Positions 1-8,484 of a DNA stretch of 64,000 nucleotides are shown piece after piece. Numbering within the stretch: the first letter of the stretch is position 1; each line of letters starts with the position of its first letter. The DNA is from Porphyromonadaceae bacterium (GTDB lineage: Bacteria; Bacteroidota; Bacteroidia; Bacteroidales; Dysgonomonadaceae). The translations under genes were made by a program, and so were the position numbers. The notes beneath the pieces were generated by a model, which ran no database searches, was not told the origin of the DNA, and saw only the letters and a program-made list of their open reading frames with translations. The stretch covers positions 186,001 through 250,000 of the forward strand of contig JAJFTO010000004.1 of NCBI GenBank assembly GCA_021372865.1. The letters are read 5' to 3'.

Positions 1-1701
1 AATGCCGGAGAGTCATGCGGAAAGTGCACACCTTGCAGGGAAGGGCTGGCACAGGCGCTCGCCATCCTTACCCGCATCACCAGAGGACAGGGTACTACTG
101 CCGATCTGGCCATGCTTGAACTGCTCGGCGGGGTGATCAAAGATTCGTCGCTCTGCGCGCTTGGGCAGACTGCTCCCAATCCGGTCATGACCACATTGAA
201 ATACTTCAGACATGAATATGAGGAGCATATCAGGGAGAAGCGCTGCCATGCCGGTACCTGCGAGTCCCTGTTCCCGGCGCTGTGCGAAAACAGCTGCCCC
301 TTGCACATGAACATTCCCGGGTATATTGAGCTGATAAAGGAGGAACGGTGGGAAGATGCTTTTGAGCTCACCCTACGCGACAATCCTTTGCCGGGTACGC
401 TTGGCCGGATCTGCCATTTTCATTGTCAGATGCGCTGTCGCCGTGAGATGCTCGACCAGCCCGTTTCACAGGGCGAGATACACCGCTATCTGGCCGATAC
501 CATTTATCAACTTGGGAAAGAGGAGGATATATACCGGAAACTGATCAAAGAGAAACTGCCATCCACAGGAAAAAGGATTGCCATCGTCGGTGCCGGCCCT
601 GCGGGGCTTACGGCTGCATTTTATCTCGTACGCCTGGGGCATGATGTGGTAATTTACGATGCGATGCCTGAGGCAGGCGGAATCCTCCGTTATGGCATTC
701 CTCAGTATCGTCTGCCCAAAGAGCTTCTCCAGAAAGAGATAAAATTGATCAGAAGACTGGGTGTCCAATTTAAGATGAACCGACGGCTGGGAAGGAATCT
801 TTCGCTGGACGAATTAAAAAAAGAGTCTGACGCACTCTTTCTGGCAATAGGCGCCTGGAAGGATACGGCATTAAACATCCCGGGTGAAAATGCGAAAGGA
901 GTGTTTGCAGGAAGTGGGGTGTTGAAGGAGATGGCAATGGGTAAAATTCCGCAAACAGGACAACGGGTCGTGATCGTGGGTGCGGGCAATGTGGCCATCG
1001 ATACTGTACGCTCTCTCCTGCGGCTGGGTAAAGAAGTGACCCTTGTATACCGTCGCGAAAAGAGCGACATGCCGGCCAATGCTGTGGAAATATCAGAGGC
1101 GGAAGAGGAACAGATAAAATTCCGTTTCCTCGCTGCACCAAACGAAATTGTTACCGACAGTTCGGGAGTGGTCAGCGCATTGCGCATTGAAAAAATGAGA
1201 GCCGGTGGCATCGATCGTTCCGGAAGAAGGAGCCCCGTTTCAACAGGATTATTTGAGGAAGTTCCCTGCGATTCCGTGATTTTGGCAATCGGAGAACGGG
1301 TCTTTTCCGAAGAACTGGCTGACAGGGTATCCCTGACAGGCGATGGGCGGATTACTGTAGACCGGTTTACTTTCCGGACATCTGATCCTGTAATCTACGC
1401 CGGCGGTGATGCGGTCAGCGGCCCTGCAACTGCCGCTGAAGCCATGGGAATGGCAAAAAATGCTGCTGCTGCCATAGACAGGGCGCTGATGAATAAAGAA
1501 AGATTTCACCTTCTGTCACGTGAATTCCATTATGGGAATGAAGTCCCCATAAATCCTAAGGCGAGCCCGAAGAATACGGCCAGAAGGCTCTCAGTGAGAG
1601 ATCGGGTGAATAATTTCAATGAAATATCCTTCGGATTCACGGGCGAACAGGCACGAAATGAGGTGGAGAGATGTCTTCGGTGTGATGTGCGATGTCAATA
1701 G
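1..1701 (+). CDS. hydB: HydB/NuoF-like flavoprotein C-terminus fused to GltD-type oxidoreductase (5' partial)
   Basis: The reading frame is open from the first base, so the gene starts outside the window. The first residues carry ESCGKCTPCREG, the 4Fe-4S (N3-type) motif of NuoF/HydB flavoproteins. A cysteine-rich stretch follows (CHAGTC, CENSCPLHMNIPGYI, CHFHCQMRC), resembling the Fe-S domain in front of GltD-like enzymes. Then come an FAD Rossmann motif (GAGPAGLTAAF), an NAD(P) Rossmann motif (GAGNVAIDT) and a C-terminal FAD motif (YAGGDAVSGPATAAEA). The end is a short cysteine cluster (CLRCDVRC). hydA begins 15 bases later, so this is probably the NAD(H)-reacting subunit of a multimeric, possibly electron-bifurcating [FeFe]-hydrogenase. 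The second flavin domain could add an NADPH or ferredoxin branch as in NfnB; that is inference. The small HydC/NuoE-like subunit is presumably upstream. An ATG at 112 is internal, not the start. Confidence 0.9.
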   Translation, partial: NAGESCGKCTPCREGLAQALAILTRITRGQGTTADLAMLELLGGVIKDSSLCALGQTAPNPVMTTLKYFRHEYEEHIREKRCHAGTCESLFPALCENSCPLHMNIPGYIELIKEERWEDAFELTLRDNPLPGTLGRICHFHCQMRCRREMLDQPVSQGEIHRYLADTIYQLGKEEDIYRKLIKEKLPSTGKRIAIVGAGPAGLTAAFYLVRLGHDVVIYDAMPEAGGILRYGIPQYRLPKELLQKEIKLIRRLGVQFKMNRRLGRNLSLDELKKESDALFLAIGAWKDTALNIPGENAKGVFAGSGVLKEMAMGKIPQTGQRVVIVGAGNVAIDTVRSLLRLGKEVTLVYRREKSDMPANAVEISEAEEEQIKFRFLAAPNEIVTDSSGVVSALRIEKMRAGGIDRSGRRSPVSTGLFEEVPCDSVILAIGERVFSEELADRVSLTGDGRITVDRFTFRTSDPVIYAGGDAVSGPATAAEAMGMAKNAAAAIDRALMNKERFHLLSREFHYGNEVPINPKASPKNTARRLSVRDRVNNFNEISFGFTGEQARNEVERCLRCDVRCQ

Positions 1702-1716
1702 AAAAATAAACATGCG

Positions 1717-3471
1717 ATGGAAGTCAGAATAAATAATCAGACAGTTCAGGCAGCCGAAGGAAGCACCATCTGGCAGGCATGCCGCACAGCGGGTATCCAT
1801 GTACCTTCGTTGTGCTATCTGAAGGATGTATCACAGAATGCTTCTTGTGGCGTGTGTGTGGTAGAGGTGAAAGGTGCCAGGTCGCTGTTGCGTTCCTGCA
1901 TCACTAAGGTTACCGAAGGGATGGAGATATTTACAGACAGCCCCCGTGCCATGAAGGCCCGGAAGATGAATGTGGAACTGTTGCTGGCCAACCATTCACA
2001 GGATTGTTTGATCTGTGATCGGAACGGTAACTGCGAGCTGCAACAGCTGACCTTCACGCTGGGAATCAATACAAGACGTTTTGAGCGAACCCGGAAAGAA
2101 CATTATATGAAAGATGAGTCGTCTCTTTCATTGGTGCGTGATCCGGAAAAATGTATTCTTTGTGGACGGTGTGTCGCTGTCTGCAGCGACCTCCAGAATG
2201 TGAAAGCAATCGATTTCGCCGGACGGGGCCTTAAAACAAGGGTTTCCACTTTTCTCGACGAAGGTTTAGGTCTTGTAGCCTGTACAAATTGTGGCCAGTG
2301 CGCACTCGTATGTCCGACTGGTGCCATTACGGAAAAAAGTGCCGTAGGCGATGTGAGAAAAGCTTTACAGGATCCGGGAAAAGTGGTACTTGTACAAACC
2401 GCACCTGCTGTGCGTGTGGGTATCGGAGAGGCAATGGGCATGCCTTATGGAAGCCTCGTTACCGGACAGATGGTAGCCGGGTTAAGACGTCTTGGCTTTT
2501 CGAAGGTCTTCGATACCGATTTTGCGGCAGATCTCACCATTGTGGAAGAAGGAAACGAATTACTTCGTCGCATAAATAATGGCGGTATTTTGCCGATGAT
2601 CACCTCCTGTTCTCCGGGATGGATCAAGTTTATTGAGCATTTTTATCCGGAACAGCTGGGCCATTTGTCCACCTGTAAATCGCCGCAACAAATGTTTGGT
2701 GCAGTAGCCAAGACCTATTATGCCGAAAAAACGGGAACAGATCCCAGAAAGATCGTGGTGGTCTCGGTCATGCCCTGCACTGCCAAAAAATACGAAGCCC
2801 GCAGACCCGAGATGGATGGAGCATTCCAATACTGGAAAGAGAAAATGAATCTTTCGGAAGAGGAACACTTCTTTGACGTCGATTTTTCTCTTACTACCCG
2901 GGAACTGGCACGCATGTTTCGTGAAACAGGTATCGAATTTTTACAACTCCCAAAAGAGGAGTTCGACAGCCCGTTGGGAGAATCGTCCGGTGCTGGAGTA
3001 ATATTTGGTTCCACGGGTGGTGTGATGGAGGCGGCACTGAGAACTGCTTATGAACTCTATACGGGAAAGCCGCCGGAGGGTGTCGATTTTTACGCTGTCC
3101 GGGGTGTGGAAGGAATAAGAGAAGCCGATATAAATCTGAATGGAACCATTGTGAAGGTGGCGGTTGCACACACATTGAAAAATGCGGGTATCCTGCTTGA
3201 TCAGATAAGAAACGGTACATCCCCCTACACCTTCATCGAGGTGATGACCTGTCCCGGAGGGTGCCTGGGCGGAGGCGGACAACCCATACCGACCAATGCA
3301 GAAATACGAGAAAAAAGAGCGGCATCCATCTACCTTGAAGATAAGCACAAGACAATACGGAAATCGCACAAAAATCCTGAAATTTTAAGTCTGTATAAGG
3401 AATTTCTTGTAGAACCCCTGGGGGAAAAATCGCATCATCTGCTGCATACCCACTATGTGGAGAGAGGATGA
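1717..3471 (+). CDS. hydA: [FeFe]-hydrogenase catalytic subunit HydA
   Basis: This 584-residue protein is the catalytic subunit that interconverts protons and H2. A 2Fe-2S ferredoxin domain is at the N-terminus (C33, C44, C47), followed by a His/Cys-ligated cluster region (NHSQDCLICDRNGNC) and two 4Fe-4S motifs (CILCGRCVAVC, CTNCGQCALVC). The H-cluster domain holds all three signatures: TSCSPGW with C298, MPCTAKK with C354, and TCPGGCLGGGGQP with C512 and C516. A small-subunit-like tail ends the protein. Domain order and length match HydA of multimeric NAD-linked hydrogenases (group A3-like). The residues needed for the H-cluster are intact, so it should be active once matured by the HydEFG set encoded opposite. 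The last 19 bases overlap the end of hydE on the other strand. Confidence 0.97.
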   Translation: MEVRINNQTVQAAEGSTIWQACRTAGIHVPSLCYLKDVSQNASCGVCVVEVKGARSLLRSCITKVTEGMEIFTDSPRAMKARKMNVELLLANHSQDCLICDRNGNCELQQLTFTLGINTRRFERTRKEHYMKDESSLSLVRDPEKCILCGRCVAVCSDLQNVKAIDFAGRGLKTRVSTFLDEGLGLVACTNCGQCALVCPTGAITEKSAVGDVRKALQDPGKVVLVQTAPAVRVGIGEAMGMPYGSLVTGQMVAGLRRLGFSKVFDTDFAADLTIVEEGNELLRRINNGGILPMITSCSPGWIKFIEHFYPEQLGHLSTCKSPQQMFGAVAKTYYAEKTGTDPRKIVVVSVMPCTAKKYEARRPEMDGAFQYWKEKMNLSEEEHFFDVDFSLTTRELARMFRETGIEFLQLPKEEFDSPLGESSGAGVIFGSTGGVMEAALRTAYELYTGKPPEGVDFYAVRGVEGIREADINLNGTIVKVAVAHTLKNAGILLDQIRNGTSPYTFIEVMTCPGGCLGGGGQPIPTNAEIREKRAASIYLEDKHKTIRKSHKNPEILSLYKEFLVEPLGEKSHHLLHTHYVERG

Positions 3472-4526
3472 AAATGGAGTGAGTTGCCCTGCCTGAAGAA
3501 GCCAATTTCATGGTCGATGGCTCGCAGGCCTTGTTCCAGTGCGGCAAGTTCATCGTCGTCACTCCGGGCGGAAACGGGCTTGTTGTTGTATAAAAAGTAG
3601 TCGTCGCGATACTTTTTCGGGGTGATGTTCGGCATCAACACATTGGCTCCGGCCAGGATGGCCAGTTCGCGTCCCTCTTTTTGTATTGCCTGCAGCGCCG
3701 TGGTGGCCGCAATATTGATGTCAGGCATCAGGATGCGCAAAAGTGAAATCATCTTCAGACTCAGGTTGAGCCTCTCCGTGAGGGGTGGAAGCTGTTCCCT
3801 GATTGCATACAGCGGTGTGTCGGTATGTTCAATATAGGGTCCCATGCCGCACATATCGATATCGAACTGTTTCATGAAGAGCAGATCGTCGGCCAGCATC
3901 TCCTTTGTCTGAAACGGCAATCCGATCATAACGCCCGTGCCCACCTGATAACCCGTTTTTCGGAGTGACTCAAGTGCGTTTACCCGTTTGGCGTAACTGT
4001 GCTGTTCATTGCTGGGATGCAATTTTCCGTACAATGCTTCGGAAGAAGTCTCTATGCGTAACAGATAGCGGTCGGCACCGCTTTCAAACCAGCGACGGTA
4101 AGTTTCTTCCGACTGTTCACCACAGGAGAGGGTGATGCCTATCTCACCATGGGTCATCTTCTTGGAATCCGCTACTATTTTATTGATATTGTCTGTAAAA
4201 GATTTCGAGGTGATTTCACCCGACTGAATTGCCACTGAACCATAGCCCTTCTTATAAGCCTGCATCACAGCCAGCATCACTTCATCGTGGGTGAGGCTGT
4301 ATCGGACGACTTTTTTATTCGAGCACCTGATGCCACAGTAATAACAATTTTTCTCGCATAGGTTGGAGAGTTCTATTAGTCCGCGCAACCAGACAATATT
4401 GCCTGTCTGCTGCTGTTTTATGTTTGCAGCATGATTGCACAATTTCTGCTGTTCATTATCCGTGAAGGAAAGCAGCGTAATGATATCCTCTTTCGACAAC
4501 GAGCTTTTCTGAAGTATCTCTGACAT
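3453..4526 (-). CDS. hydE: [FeFe]-hydrogenase H-cluster radical SAM maturase HydE
   Basis: HydE is a radical SAM enzyme that helps build the 2Fe subcluster of [FeFe]-hydrogenase. The CxxxCxxC motif that binds the SAM-reactive 4Fe-4S cluster is CEKNCYYC, with C57, C61 and C64 counted from the chosen start. I chose the ATG at 4526 (357 residues, close to the family length). The frame is open back to 4589, but that start would overlap the end of hydF by 53 bases and add an N-terminus the family lacks. With the start at 4526, hydE lies 10 bases after hydF, consistent with a hydG-hydF-hydE operon. The stop lies inside the 3' end of hydA on the opposite strand. Confidence 0.95.
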   Translation of the reverse strand: MSEILQKSSLSKEDIITLLSFTDNEQQKLCNHAANIKQQQTGNIVWLRGLIELSNLCEKNCYYCGIRCSNKKVVRYSLTHDEVMLAVMQAYKKGYGSVAIQSGEITSKSFTDNINKIVADSKKMTHGEIGITLSCGEQSEETYRRWFESGADRYLLRIETSSEALYGKLHPSNEQHSYAKRVNALESLRKTGYQVGTGVMIGLPFQTKEMLADDLLFMKQFDIDMCGMGPYIEHTDTPLYAIREQLPPLTERLNLSLKMISLLRILMPDINIAATTALQAIQKEGRELAILAGANVLMPNITPKKYRDDYFLYNNKPVSARSDDDELAALEQGLRAIDHEIGFFRQGNSLHFHPLST

Positions 4527-4536
4527 AGACAGAATT

Positions 4537-5739
4537 TTATTTAGCAGCTTTTTTGCCGAAAATATTGGTTGCTCTTTCAAAAATTCCATGCAAATATGCC
4601 AGTGTCATTCCGTAGTTGGTGACAGGTATGCCTGCCTCAATAAACGGACTTATCCTGTTGATCAGCTGCTTCCTCGTAATCATGCAGCCACCGCATTGGA
4701 TGACAAGTGAGAAGGCTTTTACATCCGGTGGAAGTTCTGAGAGCCCTGAGATAACGGTGAACTGCAATCCTTTTGATGTAAACTGTTGCAGCAGTTTTGG
4801 GATCTTTACCCTTCCGATGTCATCGCAGCTGGTCTGGTGCGTACAACTCTCCAGAATAAGTACGGAATCTCCTTCCCTGAGCTTCGCAATGTGTGGAGTA
4901 CCTTCCTTAAAAACGTCAAAGTTACCTTTCAGCCGTGCAAAAAGAATGCTGAAGCTTGTCAGCGGAATTCCTTCCGGGAGCATTTGAGCCACAGTCCCAA
5001 ACACTGAACTGTCTGTGATCGCCAGCGCCGGGGTGATACCCAGCTTCAGAAAGTCGGTGAGCTTGTCCACCGTCACCACAACGGTGATACATTTGTTGTC
5101 CAGAACATCGCGTATTGTCTGGCTCTGTGGTAGGATCATCCGCCCTTCCGGTGATTCGCTGTCGAAGGGCGTGATGAGCAACACCACATCCCCGGGTTTT
5201 ACCAGGTCACCGATCAAAGAGCTTTTCTGAAAGGCTGATTCCGGTATAATCTGCTTTAGCGCAGTAATCAACCGCTCCTTGTCTGCAGGGTCGATCGTAC
5301 TGAAATCAATGATTTCTGCCTGGGTGTGTTGTCTGATGGCACTTTTGGTAATCGCTGCAATTTTATCAATATCGCTTTTGTTGTGGGCGATGAGGTAGGG
5401 TACCTCATTCATTTGAAACTGTTCGATCAGCCGTATTTCATAATCACCGAACTGATTTCCGGCAATCAGCAAGATAGCACAATCGACGCGACGAATCACC
5501 CCCTGTGATTTCTGAATCTTCTTTGAGCCAATTTCTCCCAGGTCGTCGATCCCGGCAGTATCTATCAGGATGGCCGGACCGATATCTAAAATCTCCACCG
5601 ATTTTTTCACAGGATCTGTTGTTGTCCCCGGAATTCCTGAAACAATGGAGATGTCTTGCCCGGTAATCATATTGATCAGTGAGCTTTTCCCGGTATTTCT
5701 CCGACCGAATATGCCGATATGAAGGTTGTCTACGTTCAT
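4537..5739 (-). CDS. hydF: [FeFe]-hydrogenase H-cluster maturation GTPase HydF
   Basis: HydF is the GTPase scaffold that carries the 2Fe precursor made by HydE and HydG and delivers it to apo-HydA. The P-loop GRRNTGKS is at residues 12-19, and a G3 motif (DTAGIDD) follows. The C-terminal cluster-binding part shows ESCTH (His301) and CGGC (C349, C352), the expected 4Fe-4S ligands. The 400-residue length fits the family. The gene is second in the minus-strand maturation operon. The 167-base gap behind hydG contains heptamer repeats, and hydE starts 10 bases after its stop. Confidence 0.96.
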   Translation of the reverse strand: MNVDNLHIGIFGRRNTGKSSLINMITGQDISIVSGIPGTTTDPVKKSVEILDIGPAILIDTAGIDDLGEIGSKKIQKSQGVIRRVDCAILLIAGNQFGDYEIRLIEQFQMNEVPYLIAHNKSDIDKIAAITKSAIRQHTQAEIIDFSTIDPADKERLITALKQIIPESAFQKSSLIGDLVKPGDVVLLITPFDSESPEGRMILPQSQTIRDVLDNKCITVVVTVDKLTDFLKLGITPALAITDSSVFGTVAQMLPEGIPLTSFSILFARLKGNFDVFKEGTPHIAKLREGDSVLILESCTHQTSCDDIGRVKIPKLLQQFTSKGLQFTVISGLSELPPDVKAFSLVIQCGGCMITRKQLINRISPFIEAGIPVTNYGMTLAYLHGIFERATNIFGKKAAK

Positions 5740-5906
5740 TTTAAAAAATTTTAAAGCTCTGGAATTCAGTAATCAGAATTCATCGATCATTTTTTTGAGA
5801 TAGAGGTTTTTACGTTCAGCGGTTTGTATTTAGCAATCAGTGGACAGCAATCAGCTTTTTGAAGTGCATGCTTTATGCATTTATCGGTTTGCAAAATAGC
5901 GTTCAG
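5740..5906. repeat. hydG-hydF gap with period-7 tandem repeats
   Basis: This non-coding gap holds two short runs of 7-base units. At 5762-5789 the units are GAATTCA, GTAATCA, GAATTCA and TCGATCA. At 5833-5853 they are GCAATCA, GTGGACA and GCAATCA. Nearly all units end in TCA, and most fit GnnnTCA. A similar array lies at 56633-56743. I see no promoter or terminator in the gap. Confidence 0.7.
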
Positions 5907-7328
5907 TTAAAAATACAAATCCCGTTTTCCCTCTTTTATTTTGACTATCCTGTGGCGTACCTCTTTTTGGATATTTTTGTTGAGGCCGTCCATATTTTTC
6001 TCGATCACTTTCCACCCCTCTTCTGCTGTCTTTTCAGGGGCATAGTCTTCCAGGTATTCAGCCAATGTGAGTATGGCGTTGGGAGTACAAAACCGTTTAA
6101 TAAAACCGGGCACAGAGAACTCCATAAAATGTTCACCGGTTCTCCCGAGGCGATAGCATGCAGTACAAAATGAAGGTAGCATATTTTGTGCAAGCAGTTC
6201 ATCGATAATTTCGTTGAGCGAACGAACGTCATTTATACGAAACTGTCCCCTGTTCAGGTCGCGATTTTGCTCATTGCTGACATAGCTTCCCAATTCAATT
6301 TTTGTTCCGCCGTCGATCTGGGACACACCATATTGTATCAGCTCATTACGGAGTCTGGCCGGTTCGCGGGCGGTGAGAATCATGCCTGTATAGGGAACAG
6401 CCAGCCGGAGAATGGCCACCATGTGCATGAAATCTTCATCGGAAGCAAAATAGCGGTCGCCCATCTGTAGCATCGACGCATCCTTTATTCTTGGGAACGA
6501 GATGGTGTGCGGCCCCACGTTGTAGCATGCTTCCAAATGGTTGGTGTGACGAATCAGTCCCATCACCTCAAAGCGCCAGTCATATAGTCCGATTAGCGCT
6601 CCGATACCCACATCGTCAATACCAGCTTCCTGTGCCCGATCGAGTGCTGTAAGCCGATAGTTGAAGTCGGCCTTTTTTCCGCGAAAATGATACGTTTTGT
6701 AAACCCCGCGATGATAGGTCTCCTGAAATATCTGGTACGTTCCGATTCCCGCCTCTTTCACGATCCGGAAACCATCAATCTCAAGGGGTGCTGCGTTGAT
6801 GTTGATACGACGGATTTCTCCATTTCCTTTTTTTACGCTGTATACTTTTTTGACCGTGTCCGCAATAAATCGGGGGCTGTACTGCGCATGTTCTCCATAT
6901 ACCAGAATCAAACGTTTCTGGCCACTCTCTTCCAAAGCTTCCACCTCCTTCACCAGTTCGTCATCGGTGAGCGTTTTTCGTACCTGTTCCTTGTTTGAAG
7001 CCCTGAAACCACAATATGTACAGTTGTTCGAACATTTGTTCCCTATGTAAAGGGGAGCAAACAATACAATCCGGTTTCCGTAGATTCTTTTTTTCAGTTC
7101 TCTGGCACCTTCTTTGATACATTCTTTTGATTCTTCGTCGCGCGCATTGAGGAGAATGGCTGTCTCTTCGAGATTTAATCTGTTTTTGTCCAGTGATTTG
7201 CCGATAATATCCTGTACTTTTTCAGGAGTGGACTGGGTATTATTCAAATATTTCCATATTTCTCCACTGTCGATAAAAGGTCGCATCGGCAGGTCGGGCA
7301 GTCGGTATGTTTCAGGTCGGAATTGCAT
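5907..7328 (-). CDS. hydG: [FeFe]-hydrogenase H-cluster radical SAM maturase HydG
   Basis: HydG is a radical SAM tyrosine lyase that makes the CO and cyanide ligands of the H-cluster. The SAM-cluster motif CSNNCTYC gives C99, C103 and C106. The C-terminal auxiliary-cluster motif CTACYRLGRTGEHFM is present with a further Cys about 20 residues on. I chose the ATG at 7328 (473 residues, normal for the family). The frame is open to 7388, but a -7 promoter box for this strand lies at 7372-7379, so an upstream start would not be transcribed from it. It is the first gene of the maturation operon, divergent from dapA. Confidence 0.96.
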   Translation of the reverse strand: MQFRPETYRLPDLPMRPFIDSGEIWKYLNNTQSTPEKVQDIIGKSLDKNRLNLEETAILLNARDEESKECIKEGARELKKRIYGNRIVLFAPLYIGNKCSNNCTYCGFRASNKEQVRKTLTDDELVKEVEALEESGQKRLILVYGEHAQYSPRFIADTVKKVYSVKKGNGEIRRININAAPLEIDGFRIVKEAGIGTYQIFQETYHRGVYKTYHFRGKKADFNYRLTALDRAQEAGIDDVGIGALIGLYDWRFEVMGLIRHTNHLEACYNVGPHTISFPRIKDASMLQMGDRYFASDEDFMHMVAILRLAVPYTGMILTAREPARLRNELIQYGVSQIDGGTKIELGSYVSNEQNRDLNRGQFRINDVRSLNEIIDELLAQNMLPSFCTACYRLGRTGEHFMEFSVPGFIKRFCTPNAILTLAEYLEDYAPEKTAEEGWKVIEKNMDGLNKNIQKEVRHRIVKIKEGKRDLYF

Positions 7329-7371
7329 GACATAAGACAGGCAATTAATTAAAACTGGTGAAAGACGCCTA

Positions 7372-7379
7372 CAAAGATA
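7372..7379 (-). promoter_or_regulatory. Predicted hydG promoter, -7 box
   Basis: On the minus strand this reads TATCTTTG, matching the Bacteroidetes TAnnTTTG consensus, about 44 bases before the chosen hydG start. No convincing -33 TTG is at the expected distance. It supports the start at 7328 over 7388. Confidence 0.55.
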
Positions 7380-7452
7380 CATATTCACACTGATATAATT
7401 TCTATTGGCAAAGGTTTTTTCATGGATGCGGGCCTGATTTTTGAAAAATATG

Positions 7453-7460
7453 TACCTTTG
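7453..7460 (+). promoter_or_regulatory. Predicted dapA promoter, -7 box
   Basis: TACCTTTG matches TAnnTTTG and lies 69 bases before the dapA start. The -33 element is not clear. A perfect inverted repeat begins 10 bases downstream, near where transcription should start. Confidence 0.5.
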
Positions 7461-7470
7461 CGTTTTGGAA

Positions 7471-7490
7471 ACATTTTAAGACTAAAATGT
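7471..7490. repeat. Perfect inverted repeat in the dapA leader
   Basis: ACATTTTA and TAAAATGT form 8-base perfect arms around the loop AGAC. It sits just after the predicted -7 box and would lie at the very start of the dapA transcript. It could be an operator or an RNA hairpin; with no T-tract after it, it is unlikely to be a terminator. Confidence 0.6.
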
Positions 7491-7529
7491 GCTTTCAGAA
7501 GATAAATTGCAAGAAAAAATTACCAATTC

Positions 7530-8420
7530 ATGACAAATATTCATTTACAGGGTTTGGGAGTAGCATTAATCACTCCGTTCAGGGAAGATGGTGCCATTGA
7601 TTTTGATGCACTTTCCCGATTGTTGGACTTTCAGTTGGAAAATGGTACCGATTATATTGTAGCGCTGGGTACCACAGCCGAAACGCCTACCCTTAGCAAA
7701 AATGAAAAAGCGGAGGTAGCGCGGTTTATCGTGGAGAAAGTGAAAGGAAGAATACCTGTCGTAATGGGTGTGGGAGGAAATAATACATCGGATGTAACAG
7801 AAGACCTTAAACATGCTGATTTTACCGGCATCAGCGCGATTCTTTCAGTGACCCCCTACTATAACAAGCCTACTCAGGAAGGTCTCTTTCAACATTATTG
7901 TGCGCTCTCACAGGCATCGCCACTGCCGATTATTCTGTACAATGTACCTGGTAGAACCGGCGTTAACATGACGGCCGAGACTACGCTTCGTATTGCCCGT
8001 AGTTGCAGTAACGTAATCGCAGTGAAGGAGGCTTCTGGCAACCTGGATCAGATAAAGGCCATCATCGAGGGTGCTCCGCAGGGTTTTCATCTTATCTCGG
8101 GTGACGATGCCATTACGACTACTGTGATAGAAATGGGTGGAATTGGCGTCATCTCCGTATTCGGGAATGCGTTCCCCAGGGAGATGTCCTGGTTGGTAAA
8201 CAGTACGCTTGAAGGTAATGCTGTGAATGCCCGCCACAAGATGGAACAGGATTTTGACCAGCTTTTTCATCTGATCTTCGTGGAGGGTAATCCCTCGGGT
8301 GTGAAATGTATTCTATATCTTAAAGGAATGGTTCATAACAAGCTTCGTCTGCCTCTGGTGCCTGTAAGCCAGCACACAGAAAAACAGATTCGTGAGGAAC
8401 TGGTTAGGCTGAAATATTGA
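7530..8420 (+). CDS. dapA: 4-hydroxy-tetrahydrodipicolinate synthase
   Basis: DapA condenses pyruvate with aspartate semialdehyde, the first committed step to diaminopimelate and lysine. The 296-residue protein is full length. The Schiff-base lysine is K166 in IAVKEASGN, and the active-site tyrosine is Y137 in ILYNVPGRTG. The GTTAE motif also fits the family. The ATG at 7530 gives a normal N-terminus (GLGVALITPF). It is divergent from hydG, and an M13 peptidase follows after 64 bases with its own promoter signal. Confidence 0.97.
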   Translation: MTNIHLQGLGVALITPFREDGAIDFDALSRLLDFQLENGTDYIVALGTTAETPTLSKNEKAEVARFIVEKVKGRIPVVMGVGGNNTSDVTEDLKHADFTGISAILSVTPYYNKPTQEGLFQHYCALSQASPLPIILYNVPGRTGVNMTAETTLRIARSCSNVIAVKEASGNLDQIKAIIEGAPQGFHLISGDDAITTTVIEMGGIGVISVFGNAFPREMSWLVNSTLEGNAVNARHKMEQDFDQLFHLIFVEGNPSGVKCILYLKGMVHNKLRLPLVPVSQHTEKQIREELVRLKY

Positions 8421-8449
8421 TGTCTGTTTCAGATTTTTTTGTACTTTTG
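8417..8449 (+). promoter_or_regulatory. Predicted promoter of the M13 peptidase
   Basis: The -7 box TACTTTTG is at 8442-8449. TTG at 8417-8419 lies 22 bases upstream and overlaps the dapA stop codon. The spacing is slightly longer than the usual 19-21. Confidence 0.45.
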
Positions 8450-8484
8450 TAAATATGTGACCGGCTAAATCATATTTTATTGTT

